DNA of 8,075 nt. It comes from Spirochaetaceae bacterium. Its GTDB lineage: Bacteria > Spirochaetota > Spirochaetia > Treponematales > Breznakiellaceae. The stretch covers positions 1 to 8,075 of the forward strand of contig JAIRSQ010000057.1 in the NCBI GenBank assembly GCA_031255395.1. Direction: 5' to 3'. A program made the translations under genes and the position numbers. This document shows, one piece after another, positions 1-5,755 of the stretch. Below the pieces are notes generated by a model that was not told the origin of the DNA, did no database searches, and worked only from the letters and a program-made list of their open reading frames with translations. The number at the start of each line of letters is the position of its first letter. Positions within the stretch are counted from its first letter, which is position 1.

Positions 1-354
1 GAAACGCCCGCCGGAGTTGCCTGTCCCTGTAGCGCCGACTATCTTTTCGATTATTGGACGCGGATAAGGGACCACAGCCAGAAAGCCCTCGCCCTGTTAA
101 TACACGAAGTCCCGCTTGAAAAAGGCAGTTTTCACGAGTATCTTGATAGTACGCCGGACTTGATAGTTATGGCAGTCGGACCTGAAGGCGGGTTTTCTCC
201 GGCGGAAGCGGACGATTTTATCGAGGCGGGTTTCAAACCGGTAACGTTAGGCGACACTGTTTTGAGGGCGGAAAACGCGGCCTTGTACGCAGCCGCCGCA
301 GTCCGCACGCTGATTTTTGAGAGGCATACTTGGACAGTAAAGGCAAACCAATAA
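1..354 (+). CDS. rsmE: 16S rRNA m3U1498 methyltransferase RsmE (C-terminal part, 5' end outside window)
   Basis: This frame is open from base 1 to the TAA at 352-354 and encodes the last 117 residues, about half of a typical RsmE of roughly 240-250 residues. RsmE is a SPOUT (trefoil-knot) methyltransferase that uses S-adenosylmethionine to methylate N3 of U1498 in 16S rRNA of assembled 30S subunits. The knot region is visible: AVGPEGGFS at about codons 55-63, followed by a GF...VTLGDTVLRAENAALYAAAAV stretch at about codons 75-100. These are the hallmark SAM-binding loops of the family. The sequence before codon 54 (for example SQKALALLIHEVPL) also fits the family, so the gene simply continues off the left edge. 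Its last 25 nt overlap the next gene on the same strand, implying translational coupling. The family assignment is confident; the N-terminal PUA-like domain cannot be assessed here. Confidence 0.93.
   Translation, partial: ETPAGVACPCSADYLFDYWTRIRDHSQKALALLIHEVPLEKGSFHEYLDSTPDLIVMAVGPEGGFSPAEADDFIEAGFKPVTLGDTVLRAENAALYAAAAVRTLIFERHTWTVKANQ
319..324 (+). promoter_or_regulatory. Ribosome binding site for the TTG-started WecG-like gene
   Basis: GAGAGG lies inside the rsmE coding sequence, 5 nt before a TTG at 330-332. The first methionine in that frame is at about residue 101, beyond the conserved start of the domain. This Shine-Dalgarno-like match therefore decides the start and supports coupled translation from rsmE. 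Confidence 0.6.
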
Positions 355-1154
355 GCGATCAGACGGACGAACCGTTTCGCGAGCGTATAGAGCTTCTAAA
401 AGTTCCCGTAGATATTGTTAAACCCGAAAACCTGCAACGGGTCGTATTTGAGCTTTTGGAACACAAAACGCCCGAAAACATAGTTCTGCTGTCGACTCGC
501 GATCTGCTCCGCGCCCGCCTCAAGGGAGAATTCGGTGATTATGTAAAAAACGCCGCCCTAGTTATCCCGATATCGAAAAGCGTGGTGAATGGGGCTAGTT
601 TTCTTACCGGCAAGACGCCCGCCCGCTATATGCCTTTCAATTTTGTAGTAAGCCTGCTTACGATGCTGGAACAGCGTGAGTTTTCTATATACCTGCTCGG
701 CGGAAAGTCGGCGGTGCTGGCGCAAACCGAAAAAAATATAAAACAAACGTTCCCAAGGCTGCAAGTCATCGGACGCTTCCCATGCCCGATCAAAAAATAT
801 GCCGAACAAACGCTGACCCAGTCGATACGGAAGTCGTCGCCCAGCCTGTTGCTTGTCGGAGAAGGGGTACACGGCGGGGAACGCTGGATAGCCAAAAACT
901 CAACCCGCCTGAATTCCGGTCTGCGCCTTTGGTGCAGCGACATTTACAGCGTGTTCGCAAAACGCCGGCACCACCCCTCCAAAGCTGTCTTCGATCGCGG
1001 CTTGGAATGGGTCGGATACTGCGTCAAGAACCCGTTAAGAATATTCCGTCTGTTTCCGCTCATTTATTACGCTTTTTTGTTGTTGTTCTATAAGATATTC
1101 AAGAAAAATCAGTCCGGCCCCGCGTTCAAGGGAGACGGGCAAGAAAAGTCTTAA
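330..1154 (+). CDS. Divergent WecG/TagA/CpsF-family glycosyltransferase-like protein
   Basis: This is a 274-residue protein with a TTG start overlapping rsmE. Family members transfer N-acetylmannosamine or a related sugar onto lipid-linked acceptors (teichoic acid linkage unit, enterobacterial common antigen, capsule). The scaffold is recognisable: the early VPVDIV strand (about 25-30), YLLGGK (121-126), FPRLQVIGRF (141-150), SLLLVGEG...ERWI (172-187) and GLEWVGY...NPLRIFR (224-240). The signature residues appear changed. The usual PDG catalytic aspartate region reads PIS (80-82), the TxN region reads LLS (53-55), and the GxPxQE loop reads GVHGGE (179-184). The C-terminus has a hydrophobic stretch (about 242-256) followed by a basic tail, suggesting membrane association. 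It is probably cotranscribed with rsmE. It may be catalytically altered or inactive, so I assign the fold with good confidence but not the reaction. Its 3' end overlaps rdgB on the opposite strand by 29 nt. Confidence 0.78.
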   Translation: MDSKGKPISDQTDEPFRERIELLKVPVDIVKPENLQRVVFELLEHKTPENIVLLSTRDLLRARLKGEFGDYVKNAALVIPISKSVVNGASFLTGKTPARYMPFNFVVSLLTMLEQREFSIYLLGGKSAVLAQTEKNIKQTFPRLQVIGRFPCPIKKYAEQTLTQSIRKSSPSLLLVGEGVHGGERWIAKNSTRLNSGLRLWCSDIYSVFAKRRHHPSKAVFDRGLEWVGYCVKNPLRIFRLFPLIYYAFLLLFYKIFKKNQSGPAFKGDGQEKS

Positions 1155-1713
1155 TAGCCGCCGCGGCCTTACCGCGATGGCTAAGCGCGTTCTTAGTTTC
1201 AGCCGGAAGTTCCGCTACCGTCATGCCGTGTTCCGGCAGGCATACAATCGGGTCGAAGCCGAAGCCGCCTAAACCGCGCGGCTCTTGCAGGATTTCTCCT
1301 TCCAGCGTCTCTTGCGCGGCAAAAAAGCGATCTTTGGCAAGCATGAGAACCATGGCGCAAACAAAACGGGCGCGGCGGTTCTCGGCCTGCCCAAGTTCCC
1401 GTAGCAACAGCCGGTTCCGCTTTTCCGCGCTTATGACGTACCCGTCCCGAGTGCCGTAGCGGGCGGAACGTGTCCCAGGCCTGCCGCCCAGTGCGTCCAC
1501 GCAGAGACCTGAATCGTCCGCTATCACGGGAGCGTTCACAAGCCCGTAAAGCGCACGGGCCTTTATAAGAGCGTTTTCAAGAAAGGTTTCCCCGTTCTCG
1601 TCCGGATCAAACTCCAATCCAGCGTCTGAAGGGATCCGTATGTCCGCCTCCGGCAGCATAGCGGCAAGCTCGCCGCGCTTGTGGACATTGCCTGTGGCAA
1701 ACCATACAACCAT
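1126..1713 (-). CDS. rdgB: XTP/dITP diphosphatase (RdgB/HAM1 family)
   Basis: This 195-residue protein has the usual length for the family. RdgB hydrolyses non-canonical purine triphosphates (dITP, XTP, ITP) to monophosphate and pyrophosphate in the cytoplasm, keeping deaminated bases out of DNA and RNA. All expected motifs are present: ATGNVHK (6-12, phosphate-binding T/N/K), ENGETFLENALIKA (39-52), IADDSGLCVDALGGRPGTRSARYG (64-87, with the catalytic and metal-binding Asp pair at 66-67), GLGGFGFDPI (147-156) and the C-terminal SHRGKA (178-183). The ATG at 1711-1713 starts directly at the conserved MVVWFATGN. There is no obvious Shine-Dalgarno in front of it, but the thrH stop is only 5 nt upstream, so expression by coupling to thrH is likely. 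The gene is convergent with, and overlaps, the WecG-like gene at 1126-1154. Confidence 0.96.
   Translation of the reverse strand: MVVWFATGNVHKRGELAAMLPEADIRIPSDAGLEFDPDENGETFLENALIKARALYGLVNAPVIADDSGLCVDALGGRPGTRSARYGTRDGYVISAEKRNRLLLRELGQAENRRARFVCAMVLMLAKDRFFAAQETLEGEILQEPRGLGGFGFDPIVCLPEHGMTVAELPAETKNALSHRGKAAAAIKTFLARLP
1155..1183 (+). other. Hairpin immediately after the WecG-like stop codon
   Basis: TAGCC (1155-1159) pairs with GGCTA (1179-1183) and CGCGG (1162-1166) pairs with CCGCG (1172-1176). The two helices are separated by a small internal mismatch and closed by a 5-nt loop. It begins directly after the TAA at 1152-1154. It could mark or protect the 3' end of the plus-strand transcript, but no T-run follows, so it is not a textbook intrinsic terminator. 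The same bases encode the GKAAAA segment of RdgB on the other strand, which could produce GC-rich self-complementarity by chance. Confidence 0.35.
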
Positions 1714-1718
1714 AGCGG

Positions 1719-2327
1719 CTAATTTTTCGACAGGAAAGCGTCTATCCGCGCCATAAGCCCGTCGTAGCTGTCTACGGCGTCTATGTGCTGGAACGACTCG
1801 GCGATGGCGGGCGGGGCGCGGAACAGGCAGCCGGAATCGGCCTCTTCTATCATAGCAAGATCGTTGAACGAATCGCCTGCCGCGAAGATTTCACAGTTAC
1901 AAGACTTAAAGGCGCGGACAGCCTCCTTTTTGCCGTTTTTTTGCCGCAACGCCCATCCGGTTATAGTTCCTTCGCCGGACACAGCCAGCGTATTGCAGAA
2001 CAGCGTCGGGTATCCCAGTTGCCTCATAAGCGGCGCGGCGAACTGTTCAAACGTATCGGACAACACGATCAACTGCGCCTTGGCTCTAAGAGCGTCGGCA
2101 AATTCCAAAGCGCCGGGAAGCGGCGACATGTCCGCTATCACGCGCCGTATATCGTTCAGTTTAAACCCTTCGCGCTCCAGAACGCCAAGCCGGAACGCCA
2201 TCAGTTTATCGTAATCAGGCTCGTCGCGGGTGGTGCGGCTAAGTTCCGCTATGCCGGTCGCGTTGGAAAAAGCGATCCATATCTCGGGAACGAGGACGCC
2301 TTCAAGGTCCAGGCAAATCAGTTTCAT
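1719..2327 (-). CDS. thrH: ThrH-type phosphoserine phosphatase / phosphoserine:homoserine phosphotransferase
   Basis: This 202-residue HAD-superfamily enzyme matches the length and sequence of ThrH as known from Pseudomonas aeruginosa. ThrH dephosphorylates phosphoserine to serine and can pass the phosphate to homoserine, linking serine and threonine biosynthesis. Motif I is CLDLEGVLVPEIW (5-17), with the nucleophile at Asp7 and the ThrH-specific Glu9 in place of the second Asp. TTRDEPDYDKLM (32-43) is also characteristic. Motif II is IVLSDTF (87-93), followed by MRQLGYPTLFCN (101-112). A conserved Lys lies at about 141, and motif IV is GDSFND (151-156). I chose the ATG at 2325-2327 because the family begins at MKxxCLDLEG. 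The frame is open 24 codons further upstream (to 2399), but that extension has no family similarity and runs into an inverted repeat. No Shine-Dalgarno is seen, but a -10 box sits just upstream (see the promoter entry). It probably forms a two-gene unit with rdgB. Confidence 0.94.
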   Translation of the reverse strand: MKLICLDLEGVLVPEIWIAFSNATGIAELSRTTRDEPDYDKLMAFRLGVLEREGFKLNDIRRVIADMSPLPGALEFADALRAKAQLIVLSDTFEQFAAPLMRQLGYPTLFCNTLAVSGEGTITGWALRQKNGKKEAVRAFKSCNCEIFAAGDSFNDLAMIEEADSGCLFRAPPAIAESFQHIDAVDSYDGLMARIDAFLSKN

Positions 2328-2333
2328 TTTTAC

Positions 2334-2362
2334 AGTATACAAATCCGCCGGAGTATCCGCAA
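2334..2362 (-). promoter_or_regulatory. Candidate sigma70-type promoter for thrH-rdgB (leaderless)
   Basis: On the minus strand TATACT (2339-2334) matches 5 of 6 bases of the -10 consensus. It is preceded at a 17-nt spacing by TTGCGG (2362-2357), which matches only the TTG of the -35 box. Six bases separate the -10 from the ATG at 2327, so transcription would start at or next to the A of the start codon. This would make a leaderless mRNA, in keeping with the absence of a Shine-Dalgarno. The -10 is convincing and the -35 is weak. Confidence 0.5.
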
Positions 2363-2392
2363 TCGCGCGAAGATTCGTTTTAAGGCGCGTCC

Positions 2393-2438
2393 GTTCCAAA
2401 ACCGCGCTCGTTAGCGCTCAGTCAATTAGTTTTGGAAC
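2393..2438. repeat. Nested inverted repeat between dnaB and thrH
   Basis: GTTCCAAAAC (2393-2402) and GTTTTGGAAC (2429-2438) form a perfect 10-bp inverted repeat. Its 26-nt centre contains a second small hairpin, GCGCT-CGTT-AGCGC (2404-2417). It lies 29 nt downstream of the dnaB stop and upstream of the thrH promoter. There is no T-run outside the stem, so it is not a canonical terminator, although the inner stem followed by GGTTTT on the minus strand could terminate weakly. The shape suits a transcript-end stabiliser, a regulator site or a small dispersed palindromic repeat. The structure is seen directly; the role is unknown. The rest of the 2328-2467 gap holds only the thrH promoter. Confidence 0.6.
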
Positions 2439-2467
2439 AGGCTCAAGATATAAACGTTTTTACGCTG

Positions 2468-3832
2468 TCAGCGGCCTTCAAACTGCCTGGCCATGCTTAT
2501 AAATTCGGTGTATTTCGGACGGAAGCCAAGATTTATCGTTCCCACCGGGCCGTTTCGCTGCTTGGCTATTATCAGCTCCGTTTCCAGCACGTCGGGAGCG
2601 GTTTCGCCCGGGCGCGAATCCTGTTTGCGTTCGCGGTGCAGGAACATTACCATGTCGGCATCCTGCTCGACCGCGCCCGAATCCCGTAGCGAGGCGAGAT
2701 TCGGGCGCGCCCCTTCGGCGGGGCGGCCTATCTGGGAAAGGGCCACTATCGGAATGTTCAGCTCGCGCGCCAGTCCTTTTAGCGAGCGGGAAATCTCGGA
2801 AACCTGCTCAAAACGCGGCATCTTTGTGTCCTCAAGGCTGATAAGTCCAATGTAGTCGATGAATATTATTTCGACTTGTTTCAGTGAACGTAGCCTGCGG
2901 GCCTGCGTCCGCAGTTCCAGCAGCTTCATGTTGGGCATATCTACCGTGTACAGCGGAGCGTCGTAGAGCCGCCCTGCCGCATCCACTATCTGTTCAAAAT
3001 CGGAGGTTTTAACAAAACCTGTCTTGAGCGAATTTGAGTCGATGTGCGCCTCGGACGAGATTAACCGCGTGGCAAGTGCGACATCGGTCATTTCCAGCGT
3101 GAAAAACGCGACGGGACGGCGGTTTTTAACCGAAATGTTGGCCGCTATGTTGAGGGCGAAGGCTGTCTTGCCGATGGATGGGCGCGCCCCTATCACTATC
3201 ATCTCGGCGTTTTGGAAGCCGGATGTCATCCTGTCAAGTTCCTCGAAACCTGAAGGCACTCCGGTGAACGCGTTCTTGGAATGGTACAGCTTTTCGATGC
3301 GTTCTATCGCTTCCGGCACGGTTTCGTGCACGCTGCGAAAGTTGAGCGTTCGCTTTCTGTCCGTCAGGTCAAAGATGATCTGCTGGGCCTTTTCCAACAG
3401 AAGCCCCGCGTCCTCGGACAGGTCGTAGGAATGGGCGCTGATTTTCGCCGCGGCCTGTATCAGAGCGCGTCGAAGGGCGCAGTCCTGTACTATTTGGGCG
3501 TAATACTCGATGTTTGCGCTGGTAGGCACTACGCTGGTCAACGACGCGATATAGGCCTCGCCGCCGGAGGTTTCGAGGTCGCCGGCCTGTTGCAACGCGT
3601 CCCGCACGGTGATTATGTCGGCTTTATTGCCGCCGTCATCGTACAGCGCGCGTATCGCCTTGTAGATACGGCCGTTCACCGCCGAATAAAAGTCGTTCGG
3701 GGTCAGGTACTGCTGGGCGGCGGGCACGGCGTCCGCGTCCAGAAGCATAGCGCCGAGCGCGGCGCGCTCGGCGTCTTCGTTATGAGGAGGAATCTTGTCT
3801 TTTAACGCCGCTGCCGGAGCGTTTTTCGGCAT
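2468..3832 (-). CDS. dnaB: Replicative DNA helicase DnaB
   Basis: This 454-residue protein is full length for the family. DnaB is the hexameric 5'-3' helicase that unwinds the replication fork on the lagging-strand template and recruits primase. The N-terminal primase-binding domain begins at IPPHNEDAERAALGAML (14-30). The RecA-like ATPase domain begins at about TGVPSGFEELD (190-200). It carries Walker A GARPSIGKT (215-223, Lys222), the catalytic Glu in FFTLEM (247), Walker B IIFIDY (322-327, Asp326), motif H3 ALSQIGR (364-370, Gln367), SLRDSGAVEQDAD (381-393) and the arginine-finger segment AKQRNGP (423-429, Arg426). Walker A has Ile where many DnaBs have Met, a conservative change. No intein or insertion is present. 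The start is the only ATG before the domain. Its nearest purine-rich site, GAGGAA, is about 12 nt away and overlaps the rplI end, so translation is probably coupled to rplI, which stops 9 nt upstream. It is the last gene of the rpsF operon. Confidence 0.98.
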   Translation of the reverse strand: MPKNAPAAALKDKIPPHNEDAERAALGAMLLDADAVPAAQQYLTPNDFYSAVNGRIYKAIRALYDDGGNKADIITVRDALQQAGDLETSGGEAYIASLTSVVPTSANIEYYAQIVQDCALRRALIQAAAKISAHSYDLSEDAGLLLEKAQQIIFDLTDRKRTLNFRSVHETVPEAIERIEKLYHSKNAFTGVPSGFEELDRMTSGFQNAEMIVIGARPSIGKTAFALNIAANISVKNRRPVAFFTLEMTDVALATRLISSEAHIDSNSLKTGFVKTSDFEQIVDAAGRLYDAPLYTVDMPNMKLLELRTQARRLRSLKQVEIIFIDYIGLISLEDTKMPRFEQVSEISRSLKGLARELNIPIVALSQIGRPAEGARPNLASLRDSGAVEQDADMVMFLHRERKQDSRPGETAPDVLETELIIAKQRNGPVGTINLGFRPKYTEFISMARQFEGR

Positions 3833-3841
3833 CGGGAGCGG

Positions 3842-4495
3842 CTATTCCTCGCCGCCGGAATCCGTTCCGTTGCCGGAGACAGCCTCGCCGCCGGAGGCCG
3901 CTTCCTCGCCGGAAGCCGCCTCGCTACCGGAAGCCGTTTCGTTGCTGGAAGCCGCTGCCTCGACTAAGGCCGCCTCGTTACGGCTTTCGTCTGAACGCCT
4001 GCGCCTGTCTTTGGGGTGCGGCGTCCTCGAGGAGGGTTTTATCTCTTGTGCGATTATGGCAACTGTCAGCTCCGCCGCAAGATTGCCGTACAGTTTGACA
4101 GTGAATTTATATTTTCCGACATTTTTTATGCTGTTTCCGGGTATTTCTATCCGTTTGCGCTCTATCTGAAAGCCCTGTTTTGCAAGCTCGTCCATGACGG
4201 TCTGGCTGGTAACGGCGCCGTACAGCTTTCCGTTTGCTCCGGCTGGCATCGTTATGGACAATTCAAGCCCTTCGAGCCGTTCTTTAAGGCCGGACGCGTC
4301 CTGCCGCTTTAACGCTTTGCGCTCTTCGATTTCTTCTTTACGCGCCTCGAACAGTTTTATCGTTCTTTCCGTATATGGCACGGCGATTCTGCGCGGAAAC
4401 AGGAAATTTCGGGCATAACCCTTCGCCACTTCCTTAACGTCGCCCTCTTCGCCAAGCGGGGAAATATCCTTGTTCAAAATAACTTTCATGTTCAT
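3842..4495 (-). CDS. rplI: 50S ribosomal protein L9 with long acidic repeat tail
   Basis: L9 binds 23S rRNA at the base of the L1 stalk and spans the ribosome surface through a long connecting helix. The N-terminal rRNA-binding domain is intact: MKVILNKDISPLGEEGDVKEVAKGYARNFLFPRRIAVPYT (3-42) carries the L9 signature. A helical charged linker (about 43-80) follows, then the C-terminal domain (about 81-152) with the GKLYGAVTSQTV motif (89-100). The protein is 217 residues, whereas L9 is usually about 150. The extra 65 residues consist of a basic patch (KDRRRRSDESR, 162-172) and an acidic, Ala/Ser/Gly-rich hexapeptide repeat (184-217). There are two ATGs two codons apart. The first (4495) is preferred because AGGAG (4502-4506) lies 6 nt before it; starting at the second would give the family-typical MKVIL. 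It lies between rpsR (46 nt) and dnaB (9 nt). Confidence 0.96.
   Translation of the reverse strand: MNMKVILNKDISPLGEEGDVKEVAKGYARNFLFPRRIAVPYTERTIKLFEARKEEIEERKALKRQDASGLKERLEGLELSITMPAGANGKLYGAVTSQTVMDELAKQGFQIERKRIEIPGNSIKNVGKYKFTVKLYGNLAAELTVAIIAQEIKPSSRTPHPKDRRRRSDESRNEAALVEAAASSNETASGSEAASGEEAASGGEAVSGNGTDSGGEE
3845..3946 (-). repeat. 18-bp tandem repeats encoding Gly-x-Glu-Ala-Ala-Ser units in the L9 tail
   Basis: The last 34 codons of rplI read as degenerate six-residue units: SNETAS, GSEAAS, GEEAAS, GGEAVS, GNGTDS and a partial GGEE. At the DNA level this is an 18-bp tandem repeat with a recurring GCCGGAAGCC-like core on the plus strand. The units are imperfect, so the array is not freshly expanded, but it may still vary in copy number between strains. 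Confidence 0.8.
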
Positions 4496-4501
4496 AATCC
4501 A

Positions 4502-4506
4502 CTCCT
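4502..4506 (-). promoter_or_regulatory. Ribosome binding site deciding the rplI start
   Basis: AGGAG on the minus strand lies 6 nt before the ATG at 4495 and 12 nt before the alternative ATG at 4489. The spacing favours the upstream start, which adds Met-Asn to the family-typical MKVIL. Confidence 0.6.
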
Positions 4507-4541
4507 ACTGTGTACTCCGGTAAATCCGCCAGCCGGGCAAG

Positions 4542-4865
4542 CTAGTTTGCCACAAACGGAAGCAGCGCTATTACGCGGGCGCGTTTAATCGCTTCGGCCA
4601 GCGCGCGCTGGTGTTTGGCGCAGGTTCCGGTGATGCGGCGCGGCAGTATCTTTCCCCGCTCCGTGATGAAACGGCGCAACCCGTCGGCATCCTTGTAATC
4701 AATTTTCAGTTTCTGCGTGCAGAATTTACAGACTTTTTTCTTTAGAAAAAACTTTCCGCCCCTGCCTCTGCCGCGTTCGTCTCCGTCCCGCCCGTCAATG
4801 TCCTGACCGCGATCCGGCCTTGAATGGCGTTCGCCGTCCCTATTAGTAAATCTTTCTTCTGCCAT
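4542..4865 (-). CDS. rpsR: 30S ribosomal protein S18 with charged N-terminal extension
   Basis: S18 forms a heterodimer with S6 on the platform of the 30S subunit. The core runs from about residue 38: [11 protein letters not shown] (39-49), [50 protein letters not shown] (55-104), nearly identical to the family consensus. Cys46, Cys49, Cys82 and His85 are arranged as in the cysteine-containing (possibly zinc-binding) form of S18. The 107-residue length exceeds the usual 75-85 because residues 1-37 are a low-complexity extension rich in Arg, Asp, Gly and Glu, probably disordered. The ATG at 4865 is supported by AAGGAA (4874-4879), 8 nt upstream, so the extension is likely translated. It is 32 nt after ssb in the operon. 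The 46-nt gap to rplI contains only the rplI ribosome binding site. Confidence 0.97.
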   Translation of the reverse strand: MAEERFTNRDGERHSRPDRGQDIDGRDGDERGRGRGGKFFLKKKVCKFCTQKLKIDYKDADGLRRFITERGKILPRRITGTCAKHQRALAEAIKRARVIALLPFVAN

Positions 4866-4897
4866 GATTTAAGTTCCTTTTGTCAGCCTTGTGCCGA

Positions 4898-5440
4898 CTA
4901 AAACGGTATATCATCCGTAAACTGACGGTCGGAACGGGCGTTTCCCGCGCCGCCGTCCGAGTCTCCGCTTTCATTGTACTGGCCGCCGCCGGAATATCCG
5001 CCTCCCGAATACCCCCCGCCGGAGTAACCGCCGCCGCCCGAATAGCCGCCGGGACCGCCCTGATAAGGGCTCGCCCCAGGCGCGGAATAACCGCCGCTTT
5101 GGCCGCCCTGGCCGGCTCCGCCGCCTAAAAGCTGCACGTTGTTAGCGGAAATTACCACTTTTGAACGGTTCTGCCCTTCCTGCTGCCATCTGTCCTGCCT
5201 GAGTTCCCCGTCCACGCCTATCTGTTTGCCTTTAACAAGATACCGATTCAGCGAATCGGCCTGTTTACCCCAAAGAACGATATCAAAGTAGTTAGCGTCA
5301 TCCTCCCAAGTGTCGCCGTTTTTCCGCCTGCGGTTCACCGCGATGGAAAAATTGCAGACTGCCTGGCCGCTGGGCAACACTTTGTACTCGGCGTCCCGCG
5401 TCAGCCTTCCAATAAGGGACACATGATTCAGATCAATCAT
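4898..5440 (-). CDS. ssb: Single-stranded DNA-binding protein SSB
   Basis: This 180-residue protein has the standard three-part SSB structure. The OB fold (about 1-106) includes NHVSLIGRLTRDAEYK (5-20), CNFSIAVNRRR (29-39), YFDIVLWGKQAD (51-62), YLVKGKQIGVDGELRQDRW (67-85) and the VVISANNVQLL strand (95-105). A glycine-rich linker (about 106-168) contains four YSGGG units. The acidic tip ends in DDIPF (176-180), the docking peptide for replication and repair partners. SSB coats single-stranded DNA during replication, recombination and repair, acting here next to DnaB. The ATG at 5440 is preceded by an excellent AAGGAG (5446-5451) that overlaps the rpsF stop codon (TAAGGAG), so the two genes are tightly coupled with a 9-nt gap. 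The Gly/Tyr/Ser linker is longer than the minimum but ordinary for SSB. Confidence 0.97.
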   Translation of the reverse strand: MIDLNHVSLIGRLTRDAEYKVLPSGQAVCNFSIAVNRRRKNGDTWEDDANYFDIVLWGKQADSLNRYLVKGKQIGVDGELRQDRWQQEGQNRSKVVISANNVQLLGGGAGQGGQSGGYSAPGASPYQGGPGGYSGGGGYSGGGYSGGGYSGGGQYNESGDSDGGAGNARSDRQFTDDIPF

Positions 5441-5449
5441 AAAATCTCC

Positions 5450-5731
5450 TTAATCGTCTTTTCTGACAAAAAGATACTTGACAAGATTGGCGTTCAGCTT
5501 AAAAACGCGGTCAAGGTTCGTTATCGCGGACGGGGCAATGTTTATTGTGAACAATGCGTACCGCCCCCGGGTTCTCTTCTTGATTTCATAGGCAAGATCG
5601 CGCTCGCCGATTTCGTCGGTTTTCTCGATTTCGGCTCCCGCTCCCGCAAGATCTGAAAGCAAACGCTCCCTGCCTTCCTTGTGCTGGTCTTCCTCTATAG
5701 GCAATATGACCATCAACTCATACTTTCGCAT
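5450..5731 (-). CDS. rpsF: 30S ribosomal protein S6
   Basis: This 93-residue protein matches the usual S6 length. S6 is a small alpha/beta ferredoxin-like protein that pairs with S18 and binds the central domain of 16S rRNA. Visible family features are MRKYELMVILPI (1-12), the conserved RDLAYEIKKRTRGRYALFTINI segment (44-65), and ITNLDRVFKLNANLVKYLFVRKDD (70-93). The start is decided by a near-perfect AAGGAGG (5736-5742), 4 nt before the ATG. It is the first gene of the minus-strand operon, downstream of a good promoter and a leader hairpin described separately. S6 with S18 is known to autoregulate this operon in several bacteria. Confidence 0.97.
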   Translation of the reverse strand: MRKYELMVILPIEEDQHKEGRERLLSDLAGAGAEIEKTDEIGERDLAYEIKKRTRGRYALFTINIAPSAITNLDRVFKLNANLVKYLFVRKDD

Positions 5732-5755
5732 AGGTCCTCCTTACGGACAAAAATG

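Noticed and set aside
2328..2399. A 24-residue N-terminal extension of ThrH starting at 2399.
   Set aside because: The extension has no family similarity, overlaps the arm of the inverted repeat and the promoter hexamers, and ThrH proteins begin at MKxxCLDLEG.
1785..2414. A 209-codon plus-strand frame opposite thrH.
   Set aside because: It mirrors the thrH coding strand, has no recognisable domain, and is the expected open antisense frame in GC-rich coding DNA.
3281..3805. A 174-codon plus-strand frame opposite dnaB.
   Set aside because: It is fully antisense to conserved dnaB sequence, with no motif and no ribosome binding site of note.
3845..3946. The 18-bp tandem repeats, considered as a CRISPR array or iteron cluster.
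   Set aside because: The units are in frame, have no spacers, and translate to a regular hexapeptide repeat of L9, so coding repeats explain them.
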